NCBI GenBank assembly: GCA_916720285.1
Contig: CAKAQP010000078.1
Span: forward strand, 1-10,355
Length of the DNA: 10,355 nt
Direction: 5' to 3'
Origin: an uncultured Lachnoanaerobaculum sp.
GTDB lineage: Bacteria > Bacillota > Clostridia > Lachnospirales > Lachnospiraceae
Positions 1-7,333 of the stretch are shown here, in pieces. Position 1 is the first letter of the stretch; each line of letters opens with the position of its first letter. Made by a program: the position numbers and the translations under genes. Below the pieces are notes generated by a model. That model was not told the DNA's origin, did no database searches, and saw nothing but the letters and a program-made list of their open reading frames with translations.

Positions 1-259
1 AACCGTGGTCAAGGTGAAGTGCTACAGGAACTGTAATTCCCATCTCCTCTATCATCGCCTTTACCATTGCAGCTACTGTCTTATAGCCTGTCATATACTT
101 TCCCGCACCCTCTGAAACACCGAGAATAACAGGTGAATTCATCTCCTGAGCTACTGACAAAATAGATTTTGTCCACTCTAAGTTGTTGATATTAAAATGT
201 CCTACCGCATAGTGTCCGGCTTTTGCTTTATCAAGCATTTCTTTTGCTGATACTAACAT
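1..259 (-). CDS. fba: Class II fructose-1,6-bisphosphate aldolase, N-terminal 86 residues (cut by window edge)
   Basis: Zinc-dependent cytoplasmic enzyme of glycolysis and gluconeogenesis. It reversibly splits fructose-1,6-bisphosphate into dihydroxyacetone phosphate and glyceraldehyde-3-phosphate. The ORF is open at the left edge, so only the first 86 codons are present; full members of the family are roughly 280-310 residues. The visible N-terminus, MLVSAKEMLDKAKAGHYAVG, is typical of the clostridial/Bacillus-type branch. It is followed by FNINNLEW (about 22-29) and SPVILGVSEGAGKY (about 42-55). The visible part ends in LHLDHG, where D84 corresponds to the catalytic Asp and H85 to a zinc ligand of the family. 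The ATG at 259 is supported by AGGAGG seven bases upstream. The gene starts two bases after the thrC stop, so the two are probably cotranscribed and translationally coupled. Nothing in the visible part looks damaged; the remaining zinc ligands lie outside the window. Confidence 0.95.
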   Translation of the reverse strand, partial: MLVSAKEMLDKAKAGHYAVGHFNINNLEWTKSILSVAQEMNSPVILGVSEGAGKYMTGYKTVAAMVKAMIEEMGITVPVALHLDHG

Positions 260-261
260 AT

Positions 262-270
262 CTACCTCCT
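262..270 (-). promoter_or_regulatory. fba ribosome binding site embedded in the thrC 3' end
   Basis: On the minus strand the last codons of thrC read AGG AGG TAG, followed by AT and the fba ATG. The perfect Shine-Dalgarno AGGAGG (265-270) is therefore made of the two terminal Arg codons of thrC, and the thrC stop falls between it and the fba start. The spacing is seven bases. Ribosomes terminating on thrC would be positioned on the fba start, which suggests translational coupling. Confidence 0.85.
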
Positions 271-1761
271 GTTGTTGAATAGAATATCTTCTACTTCTTT
301 TTGCATATCTGCACTGTCACATTCTCTTGTATGTCGAATCTTTGCATCCTTTATCTCCAATATTGCCCTCGGAATTTCAGGTGCTCCAATCTCATGCAAT
401 TTGTCAATGACTTCAAAATCTCCCATATCCTGCTTTTGTCCTAAGATTGCTTCAAGTACACTGTCAGCAAACTTATATGGACTGGCTGTGGATGCTATGA
501 CCGTCTTTGTCATATCCTTTGTGGCTTTTTTATAATCCTCATATACAGAGAATGCCACTCCGGTATGTGTATCTATAATATAACCTGTACTGTCATACAG
601 AGATTTTATACCTTCAAAATTTTTCTTTTCATCAGCAAATCCGGCTATAAAGTCTTTCATAAAGTCCTTCATAGCTTTGGTAATTTCATACTTACCGCCT
701 GCTGATAAATCTTTCATAAGCTTTGAAACATACTCTCCGTCACTTCCACAACTTAAATAAATCAATCTTTCAAGATTACTGGAAATAAGTATATCCATTG
801 ACGGTGATGATGTTAAAACAAACTTACGATTCCTATCATAAACCCCATGCTCAAAGAAATCAAATAAAACTTTATTTTCATTTGATGCACATATAAGTTT
901 ATCTACCGGTAATCCCATCTGTTTTCCTATATATGCCGCAAGTATATTTCCGAAGTTTCCTGTAGGAACACATACATTTATCTTTTCTCCTGCAGCTATA
1001 TCACCGCTTTCCAAAAGCTTAACATAAGCATATACATAGTAAGCTATCTGTGGTACCAGACGTCCTATATTTATAGAATTTGCACTTGAGAGCTGTATTC
1101 CGTTTTCTGAAAGTTTTTTTGCAAACTCCTTATCAGAGAATATTTTTTTAACTCCGCTTTGTGCGTCATCAAAATTTCCATGTATTGCAACTACATCCGT
1201 ATTATCACCCTTTTGTGTCACCATTTGCAATCTCTGTACATTGCTGACGCCGTCCTTAGGATAGAATACAATAATACCCGTACCCTCAACATCACAAAAT
1301 CCCGACATTGCAGCCTTACCTGTATCACCGCTTGTAGCTGTAAGAATAACTATTTTATTCTTTATACCGTTTTTCTTGGCGGCTGTTGTAAGCAAATGCG
1401 GCAATATTGAAAGAGCCATATCCTTAAATGCTATAGTATCACCGTGGAAAAGCTCCAGAAAATATGCCCCTCCCGCCTTTACAAGCGGTGCTATCTCTTC
1501 TGTATCAAACTTTTCATCATATGCTTTTTCTATACAATCCGTCAACTCTTCTTTTGTATAATCACTCAAAAGAAGCTTCATTACCTCATAGGCAACTTCC
1601 TGATATCTTTTCCCTTTTAAATCCTCCAAAGCAAAATCAAACTTCGGAAATTTCTCAGGCATAAACAGTCCGCCGTCATCTGCCAATCCTTTAAGAATAG
1701 CTTCTGACGCATTTACCCCGGACTCTTTGCCCCTGGTACTTTTATACTTTATGAATTCCAT
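262..1761 (-). CDS. thrC: Threonine synthase, long type (499 aa)
   Basis: PLP-dependent cytoplasmic enzyme that converts O-phospho-L-homoserine to L-threonine and phosphate, the last step of threonine synthesis. The N-terminal threonine-synthase domain (about 1-85) carries YKSTRGK and the LADDGGLFMPE signature at 26-36. The PLP lysine is K113 in HGDTIAFKD (106-114). The substrate/phosphate loop TSGDTGKAA is at 143-151, SANSINIGRL at 226-235 and the PTGNFGN loop at 266-272. At 499 residues it is of the long E. coli/yeast-like class, not the roughly 350-residue Bacillus class, which is common in Clostridia. The ATG at 1761 has AGGAG six bases upstream (1768-1772) and leaves the conserved N-terminus intact. 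hom and thrB, its usual pathway partners, are not beside it here; it is paired with fba instead. All expected motifs are present, so the enzyme should be active. Confidence 0.97.
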   Translation of the reverse strand: MEFIKYKSTRGKESGVNASEAILKGLADDGGLFMPEKFPKFDFALEDLKGKRYQEVAYEVMKLLLSDYTKEELTDCIEKAYDEKFDTEEIAPLVKAGGAYFLELFHGDTIAFKDMALSILPHLLTTAAKKNGIKNKIVILTATSGDTGKAAMSGFCDVEGTGIIVFYPKDGVSNVQRLQMVTQKGDNTDVVAIHGNFDDAQSGVKKIFSDKEFAKKLSENGIQLSSANSINIGRLVPQIAYYVYAYVKLLESGDIAAGEKINVCVPTGNFGNILAAYIGKQMGLPVDKLICASNENKVLFDFFEHGVYDRNRKFVLTSSPSMDILISSNLERLIYLSCGSDGEYVSKLMKDLSAGGKYEITKAMKDFMKDFIAGFADEKKNFEGIKSLYDSTGYIIDTHTGVAFSVYEDYKKATKDMTKTVIASTASPYKFADSVLEAILGQKQDMGDFEVIDKLHEIGAPEIPRAILEIKDAKIRHTRECDSADMQKEVEDILFNNRR

Positions 1762-1767
1762 TCTAAA

Positions 1768-1772
1768 CTCCT
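1768..1772 (-). promoter_or_regulatory. thrC ribosome binding site
   Basis: AGGAG on the minus strand, six bases before the ATG at 1761. It settles the thrC start, and no better in-frame start is visible. Confidence 0.75.
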
Positions 1773-1775
1773 ATT

Positions 1776-1790
1776 TCTAGATTGTCTAAA
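1776..1790 (-). repeat. Short imperfect inverted repeat in the thrC leader
   Basis: The minus strand reads TTTAGA CAA TCTAGA: two six-base arms with one G-T wobble around a three-base loop. It begins at the last base of the proposed -10 box and covers the expected transcription start. It could be a small operator or a weak 5' hairpin in the message. It is short and AT-rich, so chance is a serious alternative. Confidence 0.25.
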
Positions 1791-1818
1791 CTATAACATA
1801 TATATTAAAAATAATAAA
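1790..1818 (-). promoter_or_regulatory. Candidate sigma-A promoter for thrC-fba (extended -10)
   Basis: In the 59-base gap upstream of thrC the minus strand carries TGTTATAGT (1798 down to 1790). This is an extended -10 with hexamer TATAGT, matching TATAAT at five of six positions. Seventeen bases upstream is TTTATT (1818-1813), a poor -35. An AT-rich stretch lies above it. Transcription would start near 1783, giving a leader of about 20 bases before the ATG. The leader is too short for a T-box or other riboswitch. No GC-rich hairpin with a T-run is seen in this gap, so read-through from the upstream operon is also possible. Confidence 0.5.
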
Positions 1819-1820
1819 GT

Positions 1821-3095
1821 TTATTTTCTGCTTTCTATTCTCGACCTTCCGATTATTCTTGTACCCAGGTCTATATCCTTACAATACTCAATCTTTTCAG
1901 AATAATTATTATTGAAATCTATCTGGTTTATACCACGGTTCTTAACACTTGCGGAAGTCATATTGTAGTCCGCCGTAACCTTGGAAATATAAAGGAAATA
2001 TCCCACTATACTTCCCACCAATGTAAACCAAAAAATATTGCTCTGTAAATTATCGGTAAAATAAAGTATTGCCATGATTATTGCAAATATCGGTAAAACA
2101 TACATAAGTCCGGACAGATAAAGTTTTCCCATATCTAACGGTAATTTACCCACTACCTTTCCGGTCTGTCCGTTTACACTGAAGAAAAAGTGCTTATTAC
2201 TGTCTTTATCATTATATGATATTGCCCAAACCGGCAACATGGCATATTTAAAGCTTCCCTGACCTATAGTGAAATCATTGTTTACCACATTTACACTTTC
2301 TCCGGTCATAGAATCTCTTACCACCTTTGTAGAATATCTATATACATCATCTTCTATCGAGGACATAAGAGCTTCTTTTTCTATATCCTTTTTCTCGGCA
2401 ACAAATCCGCTTAAATATGAAGAGTCAAAATCTATCGCACCGTTAAAATCAAAAGGATATACAGACTCAACAAGAACTTTATTTGACTTTGCAAGTGCAA
2501 GTTTGGGGAGATTCTTAATATCAACATCTCCTTTTCTTATAATCCTGAAATGCTTTTCATAAGTCACCCTGTAATTTCCTTCAGTTCTTGAATATGTCCT
2601 GCTTCCTTCTCTGTCAAGATCCACAAGTACATTTGTATCATACAGCCAGTATGGGAAATATACTCCGCTTATTTCTTCAATTTCTTTCTTGTCGTTGAAA
2701 AAGCTCCTCGGTACAAATTTCTTTGTCTTCATCCAGTTTTCAAAAGATTCAAGGGCTCTTGTTCTGTCCACCTTAAAAGGTATAACTTTTGTAGGCATCT
2801 GTGATCTCTCAAGTTTTCCCGACATCACTATAGGATTTTTACAATAATAGCATGTGGTTGCTACAGTAGTCTCATCCGTTACAATATTTGCACCGCAGCT
2901 TGGACAGTGGTATTCAAGATACTCACCATTTTCTCCGTCTTCCACCACATCTTCATTTTGAGACATCAGGCTTAAGTTTTTTACCTCTTCCTCCGTATAA
3001 ACCGTATTACAATATTCACAATTAAACTTCCCAAGTGTTGCAGAATACTTTACCGGACCGCCACAATTTTCACATTTATAAATTACTGTTGCCAT
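1821..3095 (-). CDS. Double zinc-ribbon membrane protein, last gene of the ABC operon (424 aa)
   Basis: Function is unknown. It resembles the clostridial proteins often labelled 'TFIIB-type zinc ribbon-containing protein', or mislabelled as primosomal helicase because of the ribbons. Counting from the start chosen here, there are two four-cysteine ribbons with identical C-x2-C-x14-C-x2-C spacing: C8, C11, C26, C29 and C64, C67, C82, C85. A long middle domain follows with GVYFPYWLYD (144-153) and VNGQTGKVVGKLP (307-319). Then come two membrane segments (about 325-346 and 354-370) and a short polar tail, which would leave both ends in the cytoplasm. The ATG at 3095 is preferred over an in-frame ATG at 3116 because GGAGG (3100-3104) precedes it and the protein then begins MATVIYKCENCGG, as expected for the family. 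It overlaps the permease gene by 20 bases, so it is probably coupled to it and works with the ABC complex. Confidence 0.85.
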   Translation of the reverse strand: MATVIYKCENCGGPVKYSATLGKFNCEYCNTVYTEEEVKNLSLMSQNEDVVEDGENGEYLEYHCPSCGANIVTDETTVATTCYYCKNPIVMSGKLERSQMPTKVIPFKVDRTRALESFENWMKTKKFVPRSFFNDKKEIEEISGVYFPYWLYDTNVLVDLDREGSRTYSRTEGNYRVTYEKHFRIIRKGDVDIKNLPKLALAKSNKVLVESVYPFDFNGAIDFDSSYLSGFVAEKKDIEKEALMSSIEDDVYRYSTKVVRDSMTGESVNVVNNDFTIGQGSFKYAMLPVWAISYNDKDSNKHFFFSVNGQTGKVVGKLPLDMGKLYLSGLMYVLPIFAIIMAILYFTDNLQSNIFWFTLVGSIVGYFLYISKVTADYNMTSASVKNRGINQIDFNNNYSEKIEYCKDIDLGTRIIGRSRIESRK

Positions 3096-3951
3096 GCTTC
3101 CTCCAAGTCTTACCATGCGGTTTAATTTTCAATACAGATAATGCCAAAAATACAAATGACAATATCGAATCCAAAAACATATTTATGTAAAACCAATTAT
3201 TATACCAAAAAAGGCTTACCAATATATCCGAACTGTCTTCTCCCATAATCTTCGATAACAAAAAATCTATACTGACTAAAGGGTTAAATAACAAAATAAA
3301 CTTACTGAATCTGATAAAAACAATTCCGAAAAATCCGCTCTCATCCGTTACAAATGAATTTGCAGATAAAAAATATAATATCAATGTTCCTATAAACAGC
3401 CCTAAAACTCCCGAATACAGGAGAGCGGTTGCAACACTTGTCCTCATAGATATGCTTGAACAAAATATTCCCATTGAAATAATAAGTACTACAAACACAA
3501 CAAAGTTTATAACAAGTTTTATAATATCAGGAACAGTTATTCCGCCATATAAAAATAAAATTGCCATAATCGGTAATTGTGATATCAGTATAAGCATAAT
3601 CGAGGAAAATAAACTTAGAAACTTACCGAAGATTATATTTTTTGCAGTCATCTTCGTAGTCAGTAATATTTCAAGTGTTCCCCTTTGTCTCTCATCACTT
3701 ATTGCACCTGCTATAAAACTTGGTGCCACAAATATAAGCAAAAGTGCAGGAACAAATATAACTATTCTAAAAATTTTTAAAAAAGAGGTATAATCTATAA
3801 ATGATGTTTTCCTTGCAAAGTCTACAACATCATTCATCTCTATCAGAGTAACTGCCGCAACAATAAAGTTAAATACAAGAATAGCCATTGATAATTTCAT
3901 ACTTCTTGTACTTACTCTGTGTTCCCTTTCATAAATCGGATTAATATTCAT
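3076..3951 (-). CDS. ABC-2 type transporter permease (291 aa)
   Basis: Integral membrane subunit that should form the channel or remodelling part of an ABC exporter with the ATPase encoded just upstream. The N-terminus NPIYEREHR matches the conserved amphipathic start of the GldF/NosY-like ABC-2 branch. About six membrane segments are visible (roughly 20-38, 62-84, 112-136, 146-168, 173-194, 255-275). The diagnostic coupling stretch ISDERQRGTLEILLTT lies at 84-99, after the second segment and followed by K110 of the IIFGKF element. The ATG at 3951 overlaps the ATPase gene by 11 bases and has no clear Shine-Dalgarno, so translation probably depends on reinitiation after the ATPase stop; the conserved NPI(x)RE start supports this choice. 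The C-terminal end is basic and overlaps the zinc-ribbon gene. The substrate cannot be deduced from this sequence. Confidence 0.92.
   Translation of the reverse strand: MNINPIYEREHRVSTRSMKLSMAILVFNFIVAAVTLIEMNDVVDFARKTSFIDYTSFLKIFRIVIFVPALLLIFVAPSFIAGAISDERQRGTLEILLTTKMTAKNIIFGKFLSLFSSIMLILISQLPIMAILFLYGGITVPDIIKLVINFVVFVVLIISMGIFCSSISMRTSVATALLYSGVLGLFIGTLILYFLSANSFVTDESGFFGIVFIRFSKFILLFNPLVSIDFLLSKIMGEDSSDILVSLFWYNNWFYINMFLDSILSFVFLALSVLKIKPHGKTWRKHGNSNL
3100..3104 (-). promoter_or_regulatory. Ribosome binding site that decides the zinc-ribbon start
   Basis: GGAGG on the minus strand, four bases before the ATG at 3095 and inside the permease coding region. It lies downstream of the alternative ATG at 3116 and so favours the shorter protein. 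Confidence 0.7.
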
Positions 3952-4891
3952 TGCTAAAAATCACGCTTTCATTTGAATGGTTTGTAACCTTAATAAAATA
4001 TGATTCCAGACTTCCCGGTTCTCTTATAAATTCACTTACCAAAACATTGTTTCTTATAAGTTCCGACAATAATCCGGCTTCATCTATCTTTTTACCCTCA
4101 AAGTATACCATAAAATAGCTGTTATCTACAGATAAAAATCTGACATTTTTATTATTTTTTAATATTTCAAGTGCTAAATTTTCATTATTTAATACCTTTA
4201 TTTTTATGGGGTTTGCCCCCTCAACTTTTGCCAGTATTTCTTCAACACTTCCGGATATTATCATCTTTCCGCCTTCTATAATTCCGATATCTGTACAGAT
4301 TTCGGAAATCTCAGATAAAATATGTGAACTTAGAATCACTGTTTTACCTGCAGTATTTAATTCCTGTAAAAGTTCCTTAAGCTCATATCTGGCTCTCGGG
4401 TCAAGTCCGCTTGCAGGCTCATCCATAATGATAAGTGCGGGATCATGTATTAATGCTCTGGCTATACAAAGTTTTTGCTGCATTCCTTTTGAAAGCTCAT
4501 TCAAATAAAACTCTCTCTTATCAGTCATACCGACCTGCTCCAAAAGAATTTCCGACTTCTTTCTTGCAAGATATCCGGTCAGACCGTATGTGGAAGCAAA
4601 AAACATCATATATTCAAATACCGTCATATCATCATAAATTCCAAGTACATCCGGAACATAGCCTACCGTTTCCTTTGATCTTTTCTGATTATCACATAGC
4701 TTTATATCATTAAAGAATATACTCCCTTTATCAGGATATATAATTCCGGAAATAATCTTTATAGCAGTTGTCTTACCTGCACCGTTTGGACCGACAAGTC
4801 CGTAAAGTGCACCATCCGGTATTCTTAGGCAAAGATTTGATAATGCCGGATGTCTTCCATATGATTTACTTACATTTTTTATTTCTAACAT
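3941..4891 (-). CDS. ABC transporter ATP-binding protein, ABC-2/GldA-like (316 aa)
   Basis: Cytoplasmic ATPase that should power the permease encoded next to it. Walker A is GPNGAGKT (34-41), the signature is LSKGMQQKL (133-141), Walker B is LIIMDEP (153-159), the D-loop is SGLD (161-164) and the switch His is H190 in SSHILSE. The Q-loop region reads GYVPDVLGIYDDMT, with Asp81 where most ABC proteins have Gln; from memory, this is also seen in related ABC-2 ATPases and need not mean loss of function. About 90 residues follow the ATPase core, as in drug- and antibiotic-export type members, and may contact the permease or regulate it. The ATG at 4891 directly follows the TAG of the preceding gene with no base between, and only a weak AGGTG-like element precedes it, so coupling is likely. 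ATP hydrolysis is well supported; the cargo is unknown. Confidence 0.95.
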   Translation of the reverse strand: MLEIKNVSKSYGRHPALSNLCLRIPDGALYGLVGPNGAGKTTAIKIISGIIYPDKGSIFFNDIKLCDNQKRSKETVGYVPDVLGIYDDMTVFEYMMFFASTYGLTGYLARKKSEILLEQVGMTDKREFYLNELSKGMQQKLCIARALIHDPALIIMDEPASGLDPRARYELKELLQELNTAGKTVILSSHILSEISEICTDIGIIEGGKMIISGSVEEILAKVEGANPIKIKVLNNENLALEILKNNKNVRFLSVDNSYFMVYFEGKKIDEAGLLSELIRNNVLVSEFIREPGSLESYFIKVTNHSNESVIFSNEY

Positions 4892-7333
4892 CTATTTTTC
4901 CACACCTAAAACACTTACCATAGGCAAAGCGGTCTCCAAATTTCCGGTTTCTATATTTGAATATCTGACTCTGATAGTATTTGTATCAGACAGATATGTC
5001 AACAACTCCAATATAGAGAAATTATTCTTTGAAATATAATCAAAGTTTCCGGTTTTAAAATTATACAAAGCAATATTTCCCTTAAAAACCTTCACACTGT
5101 CACTGTATCTTGTATCTGAAAATATATCTGATATCTGCTCAAATTTTACTTGTGCGATATTTATATTTTCACCCAAAAAATACTCAAGTACCGTAGCTTC
5201 ATTGCTCTTTAGCGCATTGTCTATATAAGAATAATCTCCGCTAAGCACTACAGGCATCTTTAAAAGCGACTGCCTGTAAATTTTTCCGTCTTCTATAGAA
5301 TTTACAGGTATAACAGATGTAAGTAATGTCAGTCCGCTGCCCTCCATGGCATTATTAAAAAATATAGGATTTGAGAGCGCCGTATCCGAAAATGCGATAA
5401 TTCTTGCATCTGCAGTATATCCGTTGGAATTTTCTCCAAGATAAAATGAAAGGAAATTTGAAACATTTAAAAGCTGCATATATTTCTCGGTATCCATAGC
5501 GTTCACACTGCCGTTTTGATTTATAGTATTTTCTCCAATCATTCCCGTAATAATTCTTGAAGTAATATCAAAGTCTGTCAAAGGTATATTTATTAACTGA
5601 CAATTATCAATCCGTTTTGTCTCTCCCTTATCAAAATCTCCAAGCAGTGCAATTTTTCCATAAAGAATAAGGGTGGCATTTTTTACCTTATAATCATAAT
5701 TATTTGTAATTTCAACACTTAAACTTCCGTCAAAAAAATTTATTTCACCTGTAAATCCCTCATTATTCAAATTTTCTATCGTTTTATCCAACTTCCAGAT
5801 ATTTGAAGCAAATGCACCTACATGATTTAGAGAAATATTTTTTGTATACTCCTCATTATCAATATTTACAGATGTAGACTTATTTAAAACTCTTCTCTCG
5901 TCCACATCCGACCTGTCTCTTATTACCGGTATAACCGAGTAATTTGAATCTATGACCACATTGTAAGGCTTATTATAAGGATTTCTAAGGTTTACATATG
6001 TCGATTCCGATACATCCAGATCTCCGGCTTCATAAACTGTAACATAGTTATAGAATGTTGTACTAAACCTTGTCCTGCCGTTATATATAATAATTACAGC
6101 CAGTAATAATAAAGACATAAGCACTACAATTTTCCTGTAATATATTGCAAGCCCGTAGTCTTTTAAATATATAAAAGAAATAGGTCCTATTAAAAGTACA
6201 TAAGCAATAAATATCAAGGTATAAACAGCCATAGGCGGCAACTTATTGGTTTCTGACGAATTTAATATAGGCTCAATATTTTGGAATGTATCATCAGAAA
6301 TTTCACTTTGCTTTGAAAAAGTTTCTATCCTCTCATCGCCTAGAACGGTCGAAATAATATATCTTGCAAACTGAGTATTCTCTTTAGCAAAATCATTTAA
6401 ATCGCAAAAGTCAAAACCTGCAACCGCTATCAATCCTTTTTGTTTATTTACAGAAGTTATAAGTGGAAAATCTCCATCAGAGAGCAAGACATTTCCTCCA
6501 TGCATATTTACTGATGTAGAGTAAAGATCGATACTTTTACTTTCATTGTTAAATGTAAAGTTCAAAGTTTTCATCTCCGGAGAATCATAAATATCCTCCA
6601 AAAGCTCAGGAGCATATCTTCCGATTGTGTCATCAGCTCTGCGACCTGTACCCATTACAAGGACTCCTCCCTGTTTTACCCAATTCATCAATGCTCTGGA
6701 CTGTTCCGTTGACAAATCTCTTATTCTGTAATTACTGATTATAATCATATCCAACTGTTCAAGTCCTGAACTTGACTTCGGAAATGATCCTGCAGCCAAA
6801 TTTACCGTATTCAAATTTAATAAACCGAAATTTATTGCCACATCATCAAAGTAATCCAGCTTATTTTGGCTGTCACTAAGTAAGCCAACCATTATTTTTG
6901 AACGGTTGGCTTCCATATTCAAAGATACTTCTTTTTCTATTATTGTCTTTTTATTTTCATCTTTCAGTACAACTACAATTTTATTCACATCATTGCTGAT
7001 TCTTATGTAATAATCAGCCAAATAACTCTTCTTTTGCTCAAGATTTACATTATACTCATAAGCATATTTTTTATTATCCGCCTCATTAAATTCAATGGAT
7101 ACTTTTCCGGTAAAATTATCATTTGTAAAATTTTTATAATATACATGAATAGGGAGGTATCTCCCTCCCTTTGCTATATTACCGTAACCGTAGCTTATAT
7201 CTATAGTTATTTCTTTATTTTGTTCAGTTGCAGATAATGTGTTTATAGGAAATTGTACTGCAGACAGTAAAAATAATACCAATGATAATAAAAGTATTTT
7301 ATTCAGTCCTCTTAAAATTTTCCCTTTCAACAT
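4892..7333 (-). CDS. Large exported membrane protein with GATase-like domain, ABC partner (813 aa)
   Basis: Function is not established. A signal peptide or N-terminal anchor (basic 1-12, hydrophobic 13-26, possible cut after A35) leads into a beta-rich domain (about 40-140). Next is a region resembling the GATase1/ThuA-like fold seen in GldG-type ABC partners (about 145-330), with LDMIIIS at 194-200 and WVKQGGVLVMGTG at 218-230. Two membrane segments follow (about 368-390 and 400-417) with the basic loop KDYGLAIYYRK between them. A second, largely beta domain of nearly 400 residues has no further membrane segment. With the loop inside, both large domains lie outside the cell. There are only two cysteines (C310, C578) and neither sits in a GATase nucleophile elbow, so a binding or structural role is more likely than amidotransferase activity. 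AAGGAG (7338-7343) supports the ATG at 7333, which overlaps the kinase gene by 35 bases. Its position just before the ATPase suggests it is the outside subunit of the exporter. Confidence 0.85.
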   Translation of the reverse strand: MLKGKILRGLNKILLLSLVLFLLSAVQFPINTLSATEQNKEITIDISYGYGNIAKGGRYLPIHVYYKNFTNDNFTGKVSIEFNEADNKKYAYEYNVNLEQKKSYLADYYIRISNDVNKIVVVLKDENKKTIIEKEVSLNMEANRSKIMVGLLSDSQNKLDYFDDVAINFGLLNLNTVNLAAGSFPKSSSGLEQLDMIIISNYRIRDLSTEQSRALMNWVKQGGVLVMGTGRRADDTIGRYAPELLEDIYDSPEMKTLNFTFNNESKSIDLYSTSVNMHGGNVLLSDGDFPLITSVNKQKGLIAVAGFDFCDLNDFAKENTQFARYIISTVLGDERIETFSKQSEISDDTFQNIEPILNSSETNKLPPMAVYTLIFIAYVLLIGPISFIYLKDYGLAIYYRKIVVLMSLLLLAVIIIYNGRTRFSTTFYNYVTVYEAGDLDVSESTYVNLRNPYNKPYNVVIDSNYSVIPVIRDRSDVDERRVLNKSTSVNIDNEEYTKNISLNHVGAFASNIWKLDKTIENLNNEGFTGEINFFDGSLSVEITNNYDYKVKNATLILYGKIALLGDFDKGETKRIDNCQLINIPLTDFDITSRIITGMIGENTINQNGSVNAMDTEKYMQLLNVSNFLSFYLGENSNGYTADARIIAFSDTALSNPIFFNNAMEGSGLTLLTSVIPVNSIEDGKIYRQSLLKMPVVLSGDYSYIDNALKSNEATVLEYFLGENINIAQVKFEQISDIFSDTRYSDSVKVFKGNIALYNFKTGNFDYISKNNFSILELLTYLSDTNTIRVRYSNIETGNLETALPMVSVLGVEK

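Noticed and set aside
1159..1664. Plus-strand open frames opposite thrC (1159-1410, 1376-1561, 1464-1664)
   Set aside because: They lie entirely antisense to thrC, have low-complexity or Cys/Ser-rich translations with no recognisable domain, and have no supporting ribosome site or context.
1762..1820. Intrinsic terminator or riboswitch upstream of thrC
   Set aside because: The 59 bases are almost all A/T with no GC stem followed by a T-run, and are too short for a T-box or other known riboswitch.
3096..3116. Longer start (ATG at 3116) for the zinc-ribbon protein
   Set aside because: It adds seven residues before the conserved MATVIYKCENCGG start, and the good GGAGG lies downstream of it and fits the ATG at 3095.
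4892..7333. Active glutamine amidotransferase domain in the large protein
   Set aside because: No Cys sits at a nucleophile elbow and the domain is predicted outside the cell, so only a fold resemblance is claimed.
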